From Neorhizobium vignae (lineage in GTDB: Bacteria; Pseudomonadota; Alphaproteobacteria; Rhizobiales; Rhizobiaceae), in assembly GCF_000732195.1 (NCBI RefSeq), contig NZ_JNNU01000004.1:1-64000 (forward strand): 64,000 nucleotides of DNA, in the 5' to 3' direction. The notes under the pieces were generated by a model that saw only the letters and a list, made by a program, of their open reading frames with translations, was not told the origin of the DNA and did no database searches. Positions 23,047-32,019 of the stretch are shown here, piece by piece (position 1 is the stretch's first letter; every line of letters begins with the position of its first letter). A program made the translations under genes and the position numbers.

Positions 23047-24348
23047 TCAGAACCTGACGGTGAACTCGCTTCCCTTGCCGACTTCCGATTTCACGATCAG
23101 GCGGGCTCTGTGCCGGGTCAGGATGTGTTTGACGATTGCAAGGCCGAGGCCCGTCCCTTTCTTGGAACGGCTGTCGGCCACGCTGACCCGGTAGAAGCGC
23201 TCGGTCAGCCTCGGAACGTGCTCGGCCGGAATGCCCGGTCCCTGGTCGACAACCGTCACCTCCACCGGATCGGAAGCGCCGTTGCGCAGATAGACGTCCA
23301 CGAATTTGCCTTCCTGGCCGTATTTGCAGGCGTTCTCGATCAGGTTTTCGAAAACCTGGACGAGCTCGTCGCGATCACCCAGAACCTCCACCTTGCCTTC
23401 CGGCAGGTGCGTGCGGATCTCCACCCCGAGATCGTCGGCGAGCGGTACGAGCGCGTCCCGCACATGACCGATCAGCGGTTTCAGGTCGATCGTCTGATCC
23501 GGAGCGATATGGGACTTGAGCTCCAGGCGCGACAGCGACATGAGGTCGTCGACAAGGCGGCTCATGCGCGTCGCCTGGTCGAACATGATGGCCAGGAACC
23601 GCTCGTGCGCGGCGGGATCGGAGCGCGCCGGCCCCTGCAGGGTCTCGATGAAGCCTCTCAGCGACGCAAGCGGGGTGCGTAGCTCATGACTGGCATTGGC
23701 GACGAAATCCGAGCGCATCCGGTCGATGCGGCGCAGTTCCGAAATGTCCCGGAAGGAGAGAAGATAGAGCTTCTGCGCCGCGCCTTCCAAGCTTTGCTGG
23801 GTCGGCTGGCCGAGATCGATAGGCGCGATGCGCAGGGTATAGACGCGCTCGGAAGGCAGCCGCTCGGAATGTTCGATCTGGTTGGGCTCGTCGGTCGCGA
23901 TAGTTTCCCGCACCATGTCGAGAATGCCGGGGGACCGTAGCCGGGCCGAAAGATGCGAACCGGGAGAAAGAATTCCAAAGGCCCTTTCGGCGGCCTTGTT
24001 CTGATAGAGGACCGTGACATCCTCGCCGAGCACGAAGGCCGGAATATCCAAGGCACCGAGGGTTGCCGCCACCTGGGGCAACGGCTGAAAGCCCGGCTGC
24101 TCTCTCTCGGCGACCTCGAGCACCGGCGGCGGAAGAACGGCAGGCTTGCGGCCGACGACGACCAGCACCAGGAGCAGCCAACCCACCAGGACGCCCACCC
24201 AGTCCATGCCGATCAGGAACGCGATCATTGCCAAGAGGGTCAGAAGCAGCAACAGAGCGCGTTCCTGGCGGCCCCTCGCAACGAGCGTGCCCAGACCTCG
24301 ACGCCATTTCTCCAATACCGACTCCACAGACAGACTCGCAGCTTCCAC
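23047..24348 (-). CDS. phoR: Phosphate-regulon sensor histidine kinase PhoR
   Basis: The 433-residue kinase senses phosphate limitation and phosphorylates PhoB. Two membrane helices lie at about 30-47 and 50-66, followed by a PAS-like domain (about 90-200, with DIPAFVLGEDVTVLYQNKAA), the HisKA domain with the phospho-acceptor His in ANASHELRTPLASLRGF, and the HATPase domain with ENLIENACKYG, VDQGPGIPAEH and KGTGLGLAIVKH. In many Rhizobiaceae phoR is followed by pstSCAB-phoU-phoB, but here the next gene is the convergent PACE gene. It is divergent from ppk2. One Pho-box-like half-site (ATGACAG) lies in the shared upstream region near 24380. Confidence 0.9.
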   Translation of the reverse strand: MEAASLSVESVLEKWRRGLGTLVARGRQERALLLLLTLLAMIAFLIGMDWVGVLVGWLLLVLVVVGRKPAVLPPPVLEVAEREQPGFQPLPQVAATLGALDIPAFVLGEDVTVLYQNKAAERAFGILSPGSHLSARLRSPGILDMVRETIATDEPNQIEHSERLPSERVYTLRIAPIDLGQPTQQSLEGAAQKLYLLSFRDISELRRIDRMRSDFVANASHELRTPLASLRGFIETLQGPARSDPAAHERFLAIMFDQATRMSRLVDDLMSLSRLELKSHIAPDQTIDLKPLIGHVRDALVPLADDLGVEIRTHLPEGKVEVLGDRDELVQVFENLIENACKYGQEGKFVDVYLRNGASDPVEVTVVDQGPGIPAEHVPRLTERFYRVSVADSRSKKGTGLGLAIVKHILTRHRARLIVKSEVGKGSEFTVRF

Positions 24349-24508
24349 AGGTTGAACACGCGCTCATATATCCCTTGCATGACAGATATACATCGCTTCC
24401 GTTGGGATATTGGAAAATTGGCGCTATCCGGAGAGTAGCGGAATTTCTAACTTGCGTTACATATCGGCTACCGCCTCGTATGGCGGATCGATCGGAGGAA
24501 GCACCATC

Positions 24509-25390
24509 ATGGCGGATAAAACCGAAAGCCGGGCAGTCAGCATCGACATCAACGGCAAGCTCAAGCAGTTCGATATCGACGATCCGGTCCTGCCGGCCTG
24601 GATCGAGGAACATGCCCTCGGCTCCGGCGGATATCCCCATGACGACAAGCTCGACAAGGACAAATACGCCAAGCAGCTCGAAAAGCTGCAGGTCGAACTC
24701 GTCAAGGTGCAGTTCTGGCTGAAGGCGACCGGCAAGCGGATGATGGCGCTTTTCGAGGGCCGCGATGCGGCCGGCAAGGGCGGCACAATCTTTTCGATCA
24801 ATGCCTATCTCAACCCGCGTTCGGCCCGCGTGGTGGCGCTCAACAAACCGACGGAGACCGAGGCCGGCCAATGGTATTTCCAGCGCTACATCTCGCATTT
24901 CCCGACATCCGGGGAGATCGTGCTCTTCGACCGCTCCTGGTACAACCGCGCCGGGGTCGAGCCGGTGATGGGTTTCTGCACGCCGGAACAGTACAAGGAC
25001 TTCATGAAGGCGGTTCCGCGCTTCGAGGACACGATTTCCGACGAAGGCATCATCTTCTTCAAGTTCTGGCTGGATATCGGCCGCGAGATGCAGCTCAAGC
25101 GTTTCCATGACCGGCGGCACGATCCGCTCAAGATCTGGAAACTGTCTCCGATGGATATCGCCGCGTTCAACAAGTGGGACGACTACACCGAGAAACGCGA
25201 CGCGATGCTTGAAAGGACCCACAACAAGGAGACACCATGGGCCGTCGTGCGGGCCAACGACAAGCGCCGTGCCCGCCTCAACCTCATTCGCCATATCCTG
25301 CTGTCGCTCGACTACGAGGGCAAGGACAAGGACGCTATCGGCGAGATCGACGACAAGATCTTCGGTTTCGGCCCGAAGTTCCTCCGATAA
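24509..25390 (+). CDS. ppk2: Polyphosphate kinase 2 family
   Basis: The 293-residue enzyme transfers phosphate between polyphosphate and nucleotides. The single-domain PPK2 core shows the Walker A motif [13 protein letters not shown], the lid/adjacent motif [15 protein letters not shown], Walker [20 protein letters not shown] and the helix FERMLxxDGxI-like segment [19 protein letters not shown]. Length fits the one-domain class I type. The start at 24509 has GGAGGA upstream. Divergence from phoR with 160 bp between suggests shared phosphate control, though no complete Pho box is evident. Confidence 0.93.
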   Translation: MADKTESRAVSIDINGKLKQFDIDDPVLPAWIEEHALGSGGYPHDDKLDKDKYAKQLEKLQVELVKVQFWLKATGKRMMALFEGRDAAGKGGTIFSINAYLNPRSARVVALNKPTETEAGQWYFQRYISHFPTSGEIVLFDRSWYNRAGVEPVMGFCTPEQYKDFMKAVPRFEDTISDEGIIFFKFWLDIGREMQLKRFHDRRHDPLKIWKLSPMDIAAFNKWDDYTEKRDAMLERTHNKETPWAVVRANDKRRARLNLIRHILLSLDYEGKDKDAIGEIDDKIFGFGPKFLR

Positions 25391-25393
25391 AGG

Positions 25394-26620
25394 TCATTGG
25401 CCGGGCAGGATGCGCACCGAATAGAGCAGCACCGCCCGGTCCGCGCCGTCGATGCCGCTGTTGAAGATCAGGCGGCCGGGCCGGTTGGGGGCGAGCGACC
25501 GCTCGAAGGTCACCCGGAAGAGCGCCTCCAGCTTCTCCTGGGTTGCCGTGAAGCGATGACGGCTGCAGTTGCCAAGGCTTCCGAAATCGCAGCGGACCGA
25601 CAGTTGCACGGAACTGTTCTGCCCCGACTGCAGGGTCAGGGCTACCGTCGAACTCTTGCCGGCCATTTCGCGCAGCACTTCCGGCGGCACTTCGACCGAG
25701 ACGTCGCCCCCGTCGCCGGACGTCGCCGATGCAATGCGGACGGCCTGCCCTTCCGATGCGGCCACCGCCTCGACTTTCGCCTGGCCGCCGGCTTTCATTT
25801 CCGCCGCCTTGGAGGGAACGAAGATTTCCACCCATTCATCCGAGAAGCCGCGGCGCGGATCGAATGCGACCGGGCCTCCCACCCCCTGGCCGGCGGCCGA
25901 GCGGTCGGCCGACTTCATGGCTTCCTCGACGATCGATTGCACCAGGCCGGATTGATAGAACCACCAGCAGGCACCGCCGACCACGCCAAGGGTGACGACC
26001 CAGGTCAGCAGATGCGACAGGAAACCGCGACGCTTTCGCGGTTTGGCGGCCCGTTCCGGGGGAACGTCCAGTCCGCTATCGGAGGACGGGCGGGCGTTCC
26101 TGTTCGGCTTGCCCGGCTTTGCCTCTTTCGCCGGCGGTTCCGGCTGGAAAGGCTCGGCTTCGATCCGCGCGCCTCGCGCGGGGCTGACGCCACCGAGATC
26201 GCCGGAGGACATCGCAGCAGCGGATGGAGCGCGCGTCTCACCCGAAACGGTATCGATGGACGGCGCGGCAGGTGAAGGTGGTGCCTGCCGTTGCGGCGCA
26301 TCCGGCCGCAGCCGAGCCTCCATGACCGGAGACTCCACGGCCATGGGTTCTGCCGCATATGGCTGTTCCGGATCGAGTTCGACGGAGGGTTCCGGCGCCG
26401 GTTCGGCCAGGCGCTCGACTTCCGCCATCTCGATCTCGTGGATCTTACGTTCCAGGAGTTCATGCTGCTGCATGATGATCAGCCGGTCGGTAACGCCTTG
26501 CTTGCGAAGGCCGGCGTCCAGTGCCTGGCGCGCCGACTGATAAATACGCGCCCGGATCTCCCGGTCCGCCCGGTTCGAGCGATCCAGTGCGTTTCTGATG
26601 GCCGTTTCCAAACCGCTCAC
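25394..26620 (-). CDS. Conserved rhizobial membrane-anchored protein of unknown function
   Basis: The 408-residue product begins at a GTG (26620) with AAGGA about 7 nt upstream, giving VSGLETAIRNALDRSNRADR. Residues 1-70 are helical; about 75-205 are a Pro/Ala/Glu-rich disordered linker. One membrane helix follows a basic KPRKRRGF stretch (LLTWVVTLGVVGGACWWFYQ, about 213-232). The remaining 175 residues would be periplasmic and beta-rich, with two cysteines (RCDFGSLGNC) likely to form a disulfide. It is convergent with ppk2, leaving only 3 bp between stops. No catalytic motif is seen. Confidence 0.75.
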   Translation of the reverse strand: MSGLETAIRNALDRSNRADREIRARIYQSARQALDAGLRKQGVTDRLIIMQQHELLERKIHEIEMAEVERLAEPAPEPSVELDPEQPYAAEPMAVESPVMEARLRPDAPQRQAPPSPAAPSIDTVSGETRAPSAAAMSSGDLGGVSPARGARIEAEPFQPEPPAKEAKPGKPNRNARPSSDSGLDVPPERAAKPRKRRGFLSHLLTWVVTLGVVGGACWWFYQSGLVQSIVEEAMKSADRSAAGQGVGGPVAFDPRRGFSDEWVEIFVPSKAAEMKAGGQAKVEAVAASEGQAVRIASATSGDGGDVSVEVPPEVLREMAGKSSTVALTLQSGQNSSVQLSVRCDFGSLGNCSRHRFTATQEKLEALFRVTFERSLAPNRPGRLIFNSGIDGADRAVLLYSVRILPGQ

Positions 26621-26869
26621 TGCCGGTCCTTCTTCATTCTCATTCCCACTGCGCGGGAGTTTACGTTTCGGTAACCTCTCCGCCGCGGAACTGCAAGCAC
26701 CGCCTTCGACTGCACCATGGCCAAAAATAAGGACAGGATATGTCGGGGGGCTTTCGCCGGACGTCGCGAAGATCTGCTGCGAAAATCTTTCCACCGGCTT
26801 TTCGAGCCTGCCGCGATCTGGTAGACGGATTTACGTTTGCGTAAAGGTCAATCGGGAGGTTTTTGATCC

Positions 26870-27826
26870 ATGCTTCCAGCAGTCCTCAAGGACAGGCTCC
26901 GCCTGCCCGTGGTCGCGTCGCCGCTGTTCATCATTTCCCATCCGGAACTGACGCTGGCGCAATGCAAGGCCGGCGTCGTCGGCGCCTTCCCCGCCCTCAA
27001 TGCGCGGCCGGAAAGCCAGCTCGACGAATGGCTGGCCATGATCACGGAGGATCTCGCCAGCTATAACGCCGCCAATCCCGCCAGGCCTGCCGCTCCCTTT
27101 GCCGTCAATCAGATCGTCCATACCTCCAACAAGCGCCTGGAGCACGACCTGATGATGTGCGTGAAATACAAGGTGCCGATCGTCATTTCCTCGCTCGGCG
27201 CCGTGCCGGAGGTGAATGCCGCCGTGCATTCCTATGGCGGCATCGTGCTGCACGACATCATCAACAACCGCCACGCCAATTCGGCGATCCGCAAGGGCGC
27301 CGACGGACTGATTGCGGTCGCTGCCGGCGCCGGCGGGCATGCCGGCACGCTGTCGCCTTTCGCGCTGGTGCAGGAAATCCGGGAATGGTTCGACGGGCCG
27401 CTGCTGCTCGCCGGGGCTATCGCCACCGGCGGCGGCATCCTTGCCGCCCAGGCCATGGGCGCCGACATGGCCTATATCGGCTCGCCCTTCATCGCCACGA
27501 AGGAGGCGCGCGCCGTCGATGGCTACAAGCAGATGATCGTCGATTCGAATGCTGCCGACGTCGTCTACTCCAACTATTTTACCGGCATTCACGGCAACTA
27601 TCTCAAGGGTTCCATCACCGCCACCGGCATGGACCCGGACGCCCTTCCGGTCGCCGATCCGTCCAAGATGGATTTCGACCAGGCGGTCAGCGGGCCGAAG
27701 GCCTGGAAGGAGATCTGGGGGGCAGGCCAGGGCGTCGGCGCAGTCAAGGCGGTGGTTCCGGTCGCGGAACTCGTCGACCGGCTGGAAAGCGAATACCGGG
27801 CGGCACGCGAGCGCCTCGCAGTTTGA
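26870..27826 (+). CDS. Nitronate monooxygenase family protein
   Basis: The 318-residue TIM-barrel flavoprotein belongs to the 2-nitropropane dioxygenase-like family that oxidises nitronates or acts as an FMN-dependent enzyme. Features include PVVASPLFIISHPEL at the N-terminus, GIVLHDIINNRHANSAI, the phosphate-binding GLIAVAAGAGGHAG, and LLLAGAIATGGGILAAQAMG with AYIGSPFIAT. A GGGAGG element precedes the ATG. The gene is monocistronic between a membrane protein gene on the other strand and tRNA-Thr. Substrate is not predictable. Confidence 0.85.
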   Translation: MLPAVLKDRLRLPVVASPLFIISHPELTLAQCKAGVVGAFPALNARPESQLDEWLAMITEDLASYNAANPARPAAPFAVNQIVHTSNKRLEHDLMMCVKYKVPIVISSLGAVPEVNAAVHSYGGIVLHDIINNRHANSAIRKGADGLIAVAAGAGGHAGTLSPFALVQEIREWFDGPLLLAGAIATGGGILAAQAMGADMAYIGSPFIATKEARAVDGYKQMIVDSNAADVVYSNYFTGIHGNYLKGSITATGMDPDALPVADPSKMDFDQAVSGPKAWKEIWGAGQGVGAVKAVVPVAELVDRLESEYRAARERLAV

Positions 27827-27956
27827 ACTGCGGGGCCGGATAATAACCGTCTTTCCAGGAAAATCGTCGAGAAGCCCAAAACCCGGCTTGAAATCGCAGG
27901 TCATTGCCTGTATCAGCCGCATCACTCGCAGCCCGGCCAAACCGGTCGCTGCCCGT

Positions 27957-28032
27957 GCCGCTTTAGCTCAGGTGGTAGAGCACATCATTCGTAATGATGG
28001 GGTCGCAGGTTCGAGTCCTGCAAGCGGCACCA
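27957..28032 (+). tRNA. tRNA-Thr (anticodon CGT)
   Basis: Acceptor GCCGCTT pairs with AAGCGGC, D-arm GCTC/GAGC, anticodon stem CATCA/TGATG with loop TTCGTAA (anticodon CGT), T-arm GCAGG/CCTGC with TTCGAGT, discriminator A and encoded CCA (28030-28032). All arms pair well. Confidence 0.95.
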
Positions 28033-28095
28033 CTTATCTTCCAATTCTTCCCAGCGCCTGCGTCGCCGATATCTCGGCGCGAAGGCCGGCGGGCG

Positions 28096-28350
28096 TCAAC
28101 CCGCCACAAGGCTCGTTTCGTCGTCCAGGCAATCGCTTTGGAGCTGCATCTGGACGGCGTGCATGAACAGGCCGGCCTGGCGGGAGATTTCCTCGTCTGC
28201 CACGCCCTGAGCTCTGAGAGTTGCCGCGAAACCGGCCATTTCCGATCGCCAGAAACGATTCGCCTGTTCGCCGTGAAGCCGTAGAAGCGCTTCGGCGCAA
28301 CGTTTTACGTCAGCGGTGCGCCGGTCGGCGGGGAATTGCAGCAGCGTCAT
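28096..28350 (-). CDS. DUF6074-like small protein
   Basis: The 84-residue helical protein starts MTLLQFPADRRTADVKRC and contains HGEQANRFWRSEMAGFAATL, a pattern I recognise from the rhizobial DUF6074 family, followed by a helix with DEEISRQAGLFMHAVQMQLQ. It is cytoplasmic and of unknown function. It lies next to tRNA-Thr, a place where small accessory genes often collect. The family assignment is from motif memory. Confidence 0.65.
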   Translation of the reverse strand: MTLLQFPADRRTADVKRCAEALLRLHGEQANRFWRSEMAGFAATLRAQGVADEEISRQAGLFMHAVQMQLQSDCLDDETSLVAG

Positions 28351-28718
28351 GCCATCTCCATAAGGTCGGGCGAATCGCCCAGGGATCGCAGCACATTGGC
28401 CGCCAGTCCTTCACAAAGGCTGAACGACTGGAGGTATCTGGTGCAGGGAAGGTGGATGTCGAGGCCATCGCTGCGGGGACGGCGCTCTTGACAGGAGCTC
28501 TCCGCAGTTTCCCAACTGGCAAAATTACCCGAGTTGGCGCTGCCAACCCTTGCCGTCCGGGCTTTGCCCGCCTAACTTGAGTTCACACTGCGAGTGCCGC
28601 AAGGCTTCGCACGTAAGCGTTAACGTCACTCAACGCGCTGATCGACCGGGCATTGCCGGTTTCGATCTGCGCGGTCGTGTCCGGCAGGTCGATATCGGCA
28701 GCCCGTGAAAGGACACAG
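28351..28718. other. Intergenic region without a recognised gene
   Basis: About 370 bp separate the DUF6074-like gene and the siderophore-interacting protein gene, which diverge. Short frames exist on both strands but none has a ribosome-binding site or protein-like composition. It should hold the promoters of both neighbours. No iron box (Fur or RirA type) is obvious. Confidence 0.4.
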
Positions 28719-29492
28719 ATGAACGACCTTACCACCCAGGACCAGACTTCCTTCGCTCCCAGGATCGAGCGCATCCGTCACGAACTCAAGCGTCGCGTGC
28801 TGACGGTCGAAACCGTCGAGCGCATCACGCCGCAGATGCTGCGCATCACGCTCACCGGCGAGGATCTTTCGGATTTCGTCAGCGCTGCGCCGGACGACCA
28901 CGTCAAGATATTCCTGCCGATCGACGCCGGCGAACCCGAGCGTCGCGACTATACGCCCCGGCGGTATGACCAGGACGCCAGGTCCCTGGTGCTCGATTTC
29001 GCCGTCCACGATGCCGGTCCCGCCACGCGATGGGCGCTCGATGCCGTGCCCGGCAGCACGTTGTCGATCGGCGGCCCGCGCGGTTCGGCCGTCATCTCCG
29101 GCGTGAAACGCTGGCTGCTTGTCGGTGACGAGACCGGGCTTCCGGCGATGGGCCGCCGCATCGAAGAGGCAGGCGAAGACGCCGTGATCACGAGTATCGG
29201 GCTGGTCACAGGGCCTGAAGAGGAACAGGTCTTCGAGACGCGGGCGTCGCTCGAGACGATCTGGATACACCGCCCCCTTTCCCGCGCCACGGATGCCTCC
29301 GGACTGATCTCCGTCCTCGATACGATCGCACTTGAGCCCGAGACCTTCGTCTGGATCGCCGCCGAAGCCTCGGTCGCCCGTGCCGCTCGCGCCCATCTGG
29401 TCGAAAAGCGCGGATATCCGCTCGCCTGGATCAAGGCCGCCGGATATTGGGCCGAGGGCAAGGCGGATGCCCACGAGACGATCGGGGACTGA
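28719..29492 (+). CDS. Siderophore-interacting protein (FAD-dependent ferric reductase family)
   Basis: The 257-residue cytoplasmic flavoprotein belongs to the SIP family that reduces ferric siderophores to release iron. The FAD-binding segment is RDYTPRRYD with downstream HDAGPATRWALDAVPG, and the NAD(P)-binding half has LLVGDETGLPAMGRRIEE, VWIAAEASVARAARAHLVEK and the C-terminal AAGYWAEGKADAH, which are characteristic. The ATG at 28719 has AAAGGA 8 nt upstream. It is monocistronic and ends at a strong terminator. Confidence 0.92.
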   Translation: MNDLTTQDQTSFAPRIERIRHELKRRVLTVETVERITPQMLRITLTGEDLSDFVSAAPDDHVKIFLPIDAGEPERRDYTPRRYDQDARSLVLDFAVHDAGPATRWALDAVPGSTLSIGGPRGSAVISGVKRWLLVGDETGLPAMGRRIEEAGEDAVITSIGLVTGPEEEQVFETRASLETIWIHRPLSRATDASGLISVLDTIALEPETFVWIAAEASVARAARAHLVEKRGYPLAWIKAAGYWAEGKADAHETIGD

Positions 29493-29502
29493 ACCAAAAA
29501 CA

Positions 29503-29542
29503 AAAGGCCGCGCCATCCTGGCTTGGATGGGCGCGGCCTTTT
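29503..29542. terminator. Bidirectional terminator
   Basis: AAAGGCCGCGCC with ATCC pairs with GGAT and GGGCGCGGCCTTT around a short loop. A-rich and T-rich flanks allow it to serve both the siderophore-interacting protein gene and the convergent ligA-ligB operon. Confidence 0.85.
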
Positions 29543-29558
29543 CAATGCTCGAATGGGA

Positions 29559-29885
29559 TCAGCGGTGCTTTCGCGGGGTCATCGGATCGCTGATGCGGGC
29601 CGTCTGGAACGTGTCGGGCAGTTGTGTGAGCTCGATCGCCGAAACGATCCCGGCGCGATTGAAGGGATCGCCTTGCGCAAAAGCCTGCGCCTCCTCAAAG
29701 CTCGCAGCCTCGAGGATACCAAAATTGCCGATCGCCGAGCCACCGTCATCGACGAGGGCGGAGCCGATCAGGACCGCAGCGAGGCCTTCTCCGCCCGACT
29801 GGACCCAAGCCCGGTGTGACGGGCGATGGGTATCGCGGGCGGCGTCCTGGCCTTCATGGTGCAGGCAGCGCATCAGGAAGAACAT
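29559..29885 (-). CDS. YciI-like protein, last gene of the ring-cleavage operon
   Basis: The 108-residue protein fits the YCII-related ferredoxin-like fold: MFFLMRCLHHEGQDAARDTH, HRAWVQSGGEGLAAVLIGSA, GNFGILEAASFEEAQAFAQG and DPFNRAGIVSAIEL, with the family's conserved His/Asp region. Such proteins are small enzymes or accessory factors, some acting on ring-cleavage products. The ATG at 29885 lies 4 bp after the ligB stop, so it is part of the operon. A role as isomerase or hydrolase of the cleavage product is a guess from context. Confidence 0.8.
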   Translation of the reverse strand: MFFLMRCLHHEGQDAARDTHRPSHRAWVQSGGEGLAAVLIGSALVDDGGSAIGNFGILEAASFEEAQAFAQGDPFNRAGIVSAIELTQLPDTFQTARISDPMTPRKHR

Positions 29886-29889
29886 CGGA

Positions 29890-30732
29890 TCAGGCCGCAT
29901 TTTCCAAGACGACCATGCCGGCGCCGGTCATCGAGGCCGGGGCATGGTAGTGCTTGTGGATGAGGTTGACGTCGCTGTTCATCGCGGCACGCATGACGAG
30001 CCACATGATCAACTCGGCGCCTTCTGAACCGAACTGTTCGACATAGTCCTCGCGGCTCATGGCGCGATAGGGTTCCGGATTGTTGGCGATGCCGTCCAGC
30101 CAGGCGCGGTCCGCTGCCTGGTTGATGAATCCGGCGCGGGCACCCTGCAGTTGATGTGACAGGCCGCCGGTGCCGAGGATGACGACGCGTTCGTCGCCCG
30201 GCCAGCTTTCGATCGCTTCGCGCAGAACTGTGCCCATGTCCCAGCAGCGCTGCGGCGTCGGGATCGGATACTGGATGGTGTTGACCCAGATCGGCAGGAC
30301 CTTCACCGGCCAGGCTTCCGGCCGGCCGAAAAACAGCTCCATCGGCACCTGCAGGCCGTGATCCACCTCGATCTCGCGGCAGACCATCGGGTCGAAATGC
30401 CGCTCGACCAGCTTGTCGACGAAATGCCAGGAGAAATCCACTGCCCCTTCGAATGCCGGGATGGCGCGCGGCCCCCAGCCTTCGTCGACCGGATTGTAGG
30501 TTTCGGCAACCCCGACGGCGAAGGTCGGCACCCGGTCGAGGAAGAAGGTATTGCCGTGATCGTTGAAGACGACGACGGCAATATCGGGCTTGGCGTCCCG
30601 CATCCACTGCTTGCCGACTTCGTAACCGTCGAAGAACGGCTTCCAGTCCGGCGTGTCGCGCAGCCCCTTGTCGAGCGCGGCACCGATCGAAGGAACGTGG
30701 CTCGTTCCGAGCCCACCGATGATCTTAGCCAT
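29890..30732 (-). CDS. ligB: Protocatechuate 4,5-dioxygenase-like beta (catalytic) subunit
   Basis: The 280-residue protein is an extradiol dioxygenase of the LigB family, which opens catechol-type rings at the meta position with Fe(II). Likely iron ligands are the His residues in GLGTSHVPSIG (about residue 12) and VVFNDHGNTFFLD (about 59), with a distal Glu. ILGTGGLSHQLQG carries the conserved His of the catalytic acid/base region. The start MAKIIGG at 30732 overlaps the end of ligA. Pairing with a LigA-type subunit indicates a heteromeric PCA 4,5-dioxygenase or gallate-type enzyme; exact substrate is not certain. Confidence 0.9.
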   Translation of the reverse strand: MAKIIGGLGTSHVPSIGAALDKGLRDTPDWKPFFDGYEVGKQWMRDAKPDIAVVVFNDHGNTFFLDRVPTFAVGVAETYNPVDEGWGPRAIPAFEGAVDFSWHFVDKLVERHFDPMVCREIEVDHGLQVPMELFFGRPEAWPVKVLPIWVNTIQYPIPTPQRCWDMGTVLREAIESWPGDERVVILGTGGLSHQLQGARAGFINQAADRAWLDGIANNPEPYRAMSREDYVEQFGSEGAELIMWLVMRAAMNSDVNLIHKHYHAPASMTGAGMVVLENAA

Positions 30733-31078
30733 TGCGCTTTTTCCCCAGCCGCAGATGCAGGAAGTCTTCGTGTTCCATACTGGCCTGGGCCGCACCGATC
30801 CTGGTGATCGGGGTCGGATCCACCGCGGAAATCTTCAGGATGAAGAACAGATTGCCGCCAAGGCGCACCATCTCGTGCCAGTCTCGGCCCATGACCGCAG
30901 ACTTCTCGTGGGCGCTCAGGCCGAAACTGTCGAGATAGGCCTCTTCATCGGCTTTGAAGGCTGCGCGGTTGGCGGGCTGGCCAAGCGCCATCGCCATCTT
31001 GTTGATCCGGTAGCCGCGGATCGAGCCTGCCCGGTCGAAGAGCGGGGTATCCGGTATCGTGGCTGCTACTTCACTCAT
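30725..31078 (-). CDS. ligA: Protocatechuate 4,5-dioxygenase-like alpha subunit
   Basis: The 117-residue helical protein matches the LigA small subunit: GYRINKMAMALGQPANRAAF, KADEEAYLDSFGLSAHEKSAV and RDWHEMVRLGGNLFFILKI. This subunit covers the active site of LigB and is required for activity. The ATG at 31078 overlaps the stop of the hydrolase gene (ATGA), and its stop overlaps the ligB start, so the three genes are translationally coupled. Confidence 0.9.
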   Translation of the reverse strand: MSEVAATIPDTPLFDRAGSIRGYRINKMAMALGQPANRAAFKADEEAYLDSFGLSAHEKSAVMGRDWHEMVRLGGNLFFILKISAVDPTPITRIGAAQASMEHEDFLHLRLGKKRNG

Positions 31079-31782
31079 TGGGATTCTCCAAATCTGCGCG
31101 CCAGCCATTCGGTGATGGCGGCGGTCGTTTCCACGGGTCGTTCGAGGGGAGCGAAGTGCCCGGCATTTTCGATGATGACGAGTTCTGCATCCGGCGCTGC
31201 GGCGGCGATTTCCTGGTGCTGGGCGATCGGGCTCCAGCCATCCTGGCGAGCGGCGACAAGCAGGACAGGACAACGAAGATCGGCGATATAGGCGCTCGCG
31301 TCCGGCCGGCCGATAAGCGCGCGGATCTGGCGCTCGTGTATTTCGGAACCGGCTCTAAGGACCATGGCACGCAGGGTATCGATCAGTTCTCTGTCGTCGA
31401 CACGGGCCGGGTCGAGCATCGGCGGCAGCCATTGCTGCGCAAGTTCATCGATGCTGCGGTTGCCGAGATCGATCATCTGCTGACGCTTGACTTCCTCGCC
31501 TTCGCGCTTCGGATGATGCCCGGTGTTGGCCAGCACGAGACCGCGAACCCGGTCCGGCGCCATGCGAGCCATTTCCAGGGCGACGCGGCCGCCCATCGAG
31601 TGACCGACAGCAACGATATCGCCAGCCGTCTCGTCGAGAAGCGTTCGGGACATTCCGGTGATCGATATGCCGCCGGAGAGATCGGCGTGATGAACCGGCA
31701 TGACGCCAGACACCGCTTCTGCCAAGGGCGCCCAGACGATGGCGTCCGATACAAGCCCGGGTATGAGAACAAGGGTCGTCAT
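31075..31782 (-). CDS. Alpha/beta hydrolase heading the ring-cleavage operon
   Basis: The 235-residue enzyme has the alpha/beta-hydrolase fold: MTTLVLIPGLVSDAIVW with the oxyanion region, nucleophile elbow VAVGHSMGGRVALEMA, VRGLVLANTG, the acid region CPVLLVAARQDGWSP, and the catalytic His in ENAGHFAPLERP. It is the first gene of the operon with ligA, ligB and the YciI-like gene. By position it could hydrolyse an ester to feed the dioxygenase or cleave the meta-cleavage product; the sequence does not decide between them. Confidence 0.85.
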   Translation of the reverse strand: MTTLVLIPGLVSDAIVWAPLAEAVSGVMPVHHADLSGGISITGMSRTLLDETAGDIVAVGHSMGGRVALEMARMAPDRVRGLVLANTGHHPKREGEEVKRQQMIDLGNRSIDELAQQWLPPMLDPARVDDRELIDTLRAMVLRAGSEIHERQIRALIGRPDASAYIADLRCPVLLVAARQDGWSPIAQHQEIAAAAPDAELVIIENAGHFAPLERPVETTAAITEWLARRFGESQ

Positions 31783-31851
31783 GATCTTCCTGTCGGACCA
31801 GCCTGTGTGGGGCAGATCGCCCCAATCGCAAGCCGAAAATTCTCTGGCCCA

Positions 31852-31932
31852 ATGTATACATCAATTTTATTCAGGATACAATACACCGATTTGAAAGCTA
31901 CTTATGATCAAAATCTGTCTATTTGGGATACA
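31852..31932. promoter_or_regulatory. Operator-like elements upstream of the hydrolase-ligAB operon
   Basis: ATGTATACAT (31852-31861) is a perfect palindrome of the kind bound by FCD-type GntR regulators. GGATACAA occurs twice, at 31874 and 31926. The elements lie 70-150 bp upstream of the operon start at 31782 in an AT-rich stretch. No regulator gene is adjacent, so the factor would be encoded elsewhere. Confidence 0.45.
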
Positions 31933-31967
31933 AATTTTCAAGTCGTGCTGCCCATACCACAAAACAA

Positions 31968-31995
31968 AAGGGCGATTGCCGCAGCAATCGCCCTT
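31968..31995 (-). terminator. Terminator after the MetE-like gene
   Basis: AAGGGCGATTGC (31968-31979) pairs exactly with GCAATCGCCCTT (31984-31995), four-base loop, followed on the minus strand by a TTTGTTTTGT tract. It lies 24 bp after the stop of the gene at 32020-33051 and separates it from the ligAB operon. Confidence 0.85.
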
Positions 31996-32019
31996 ATTGT
32001 TCAGGCACTCGAATGGAAG

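Noticed and set aside
24349..24508. Complete Pho box between phoR and ppk2
   Set aside because: Only one good half-site (ATGACAG) is visible; the second half matches poorly.
23684..25294. Minus-strand frame opposite ppk2 running into phoR
   Set aside because: Shadow of ppk2 and out of frame with phoR; no domain recognised.
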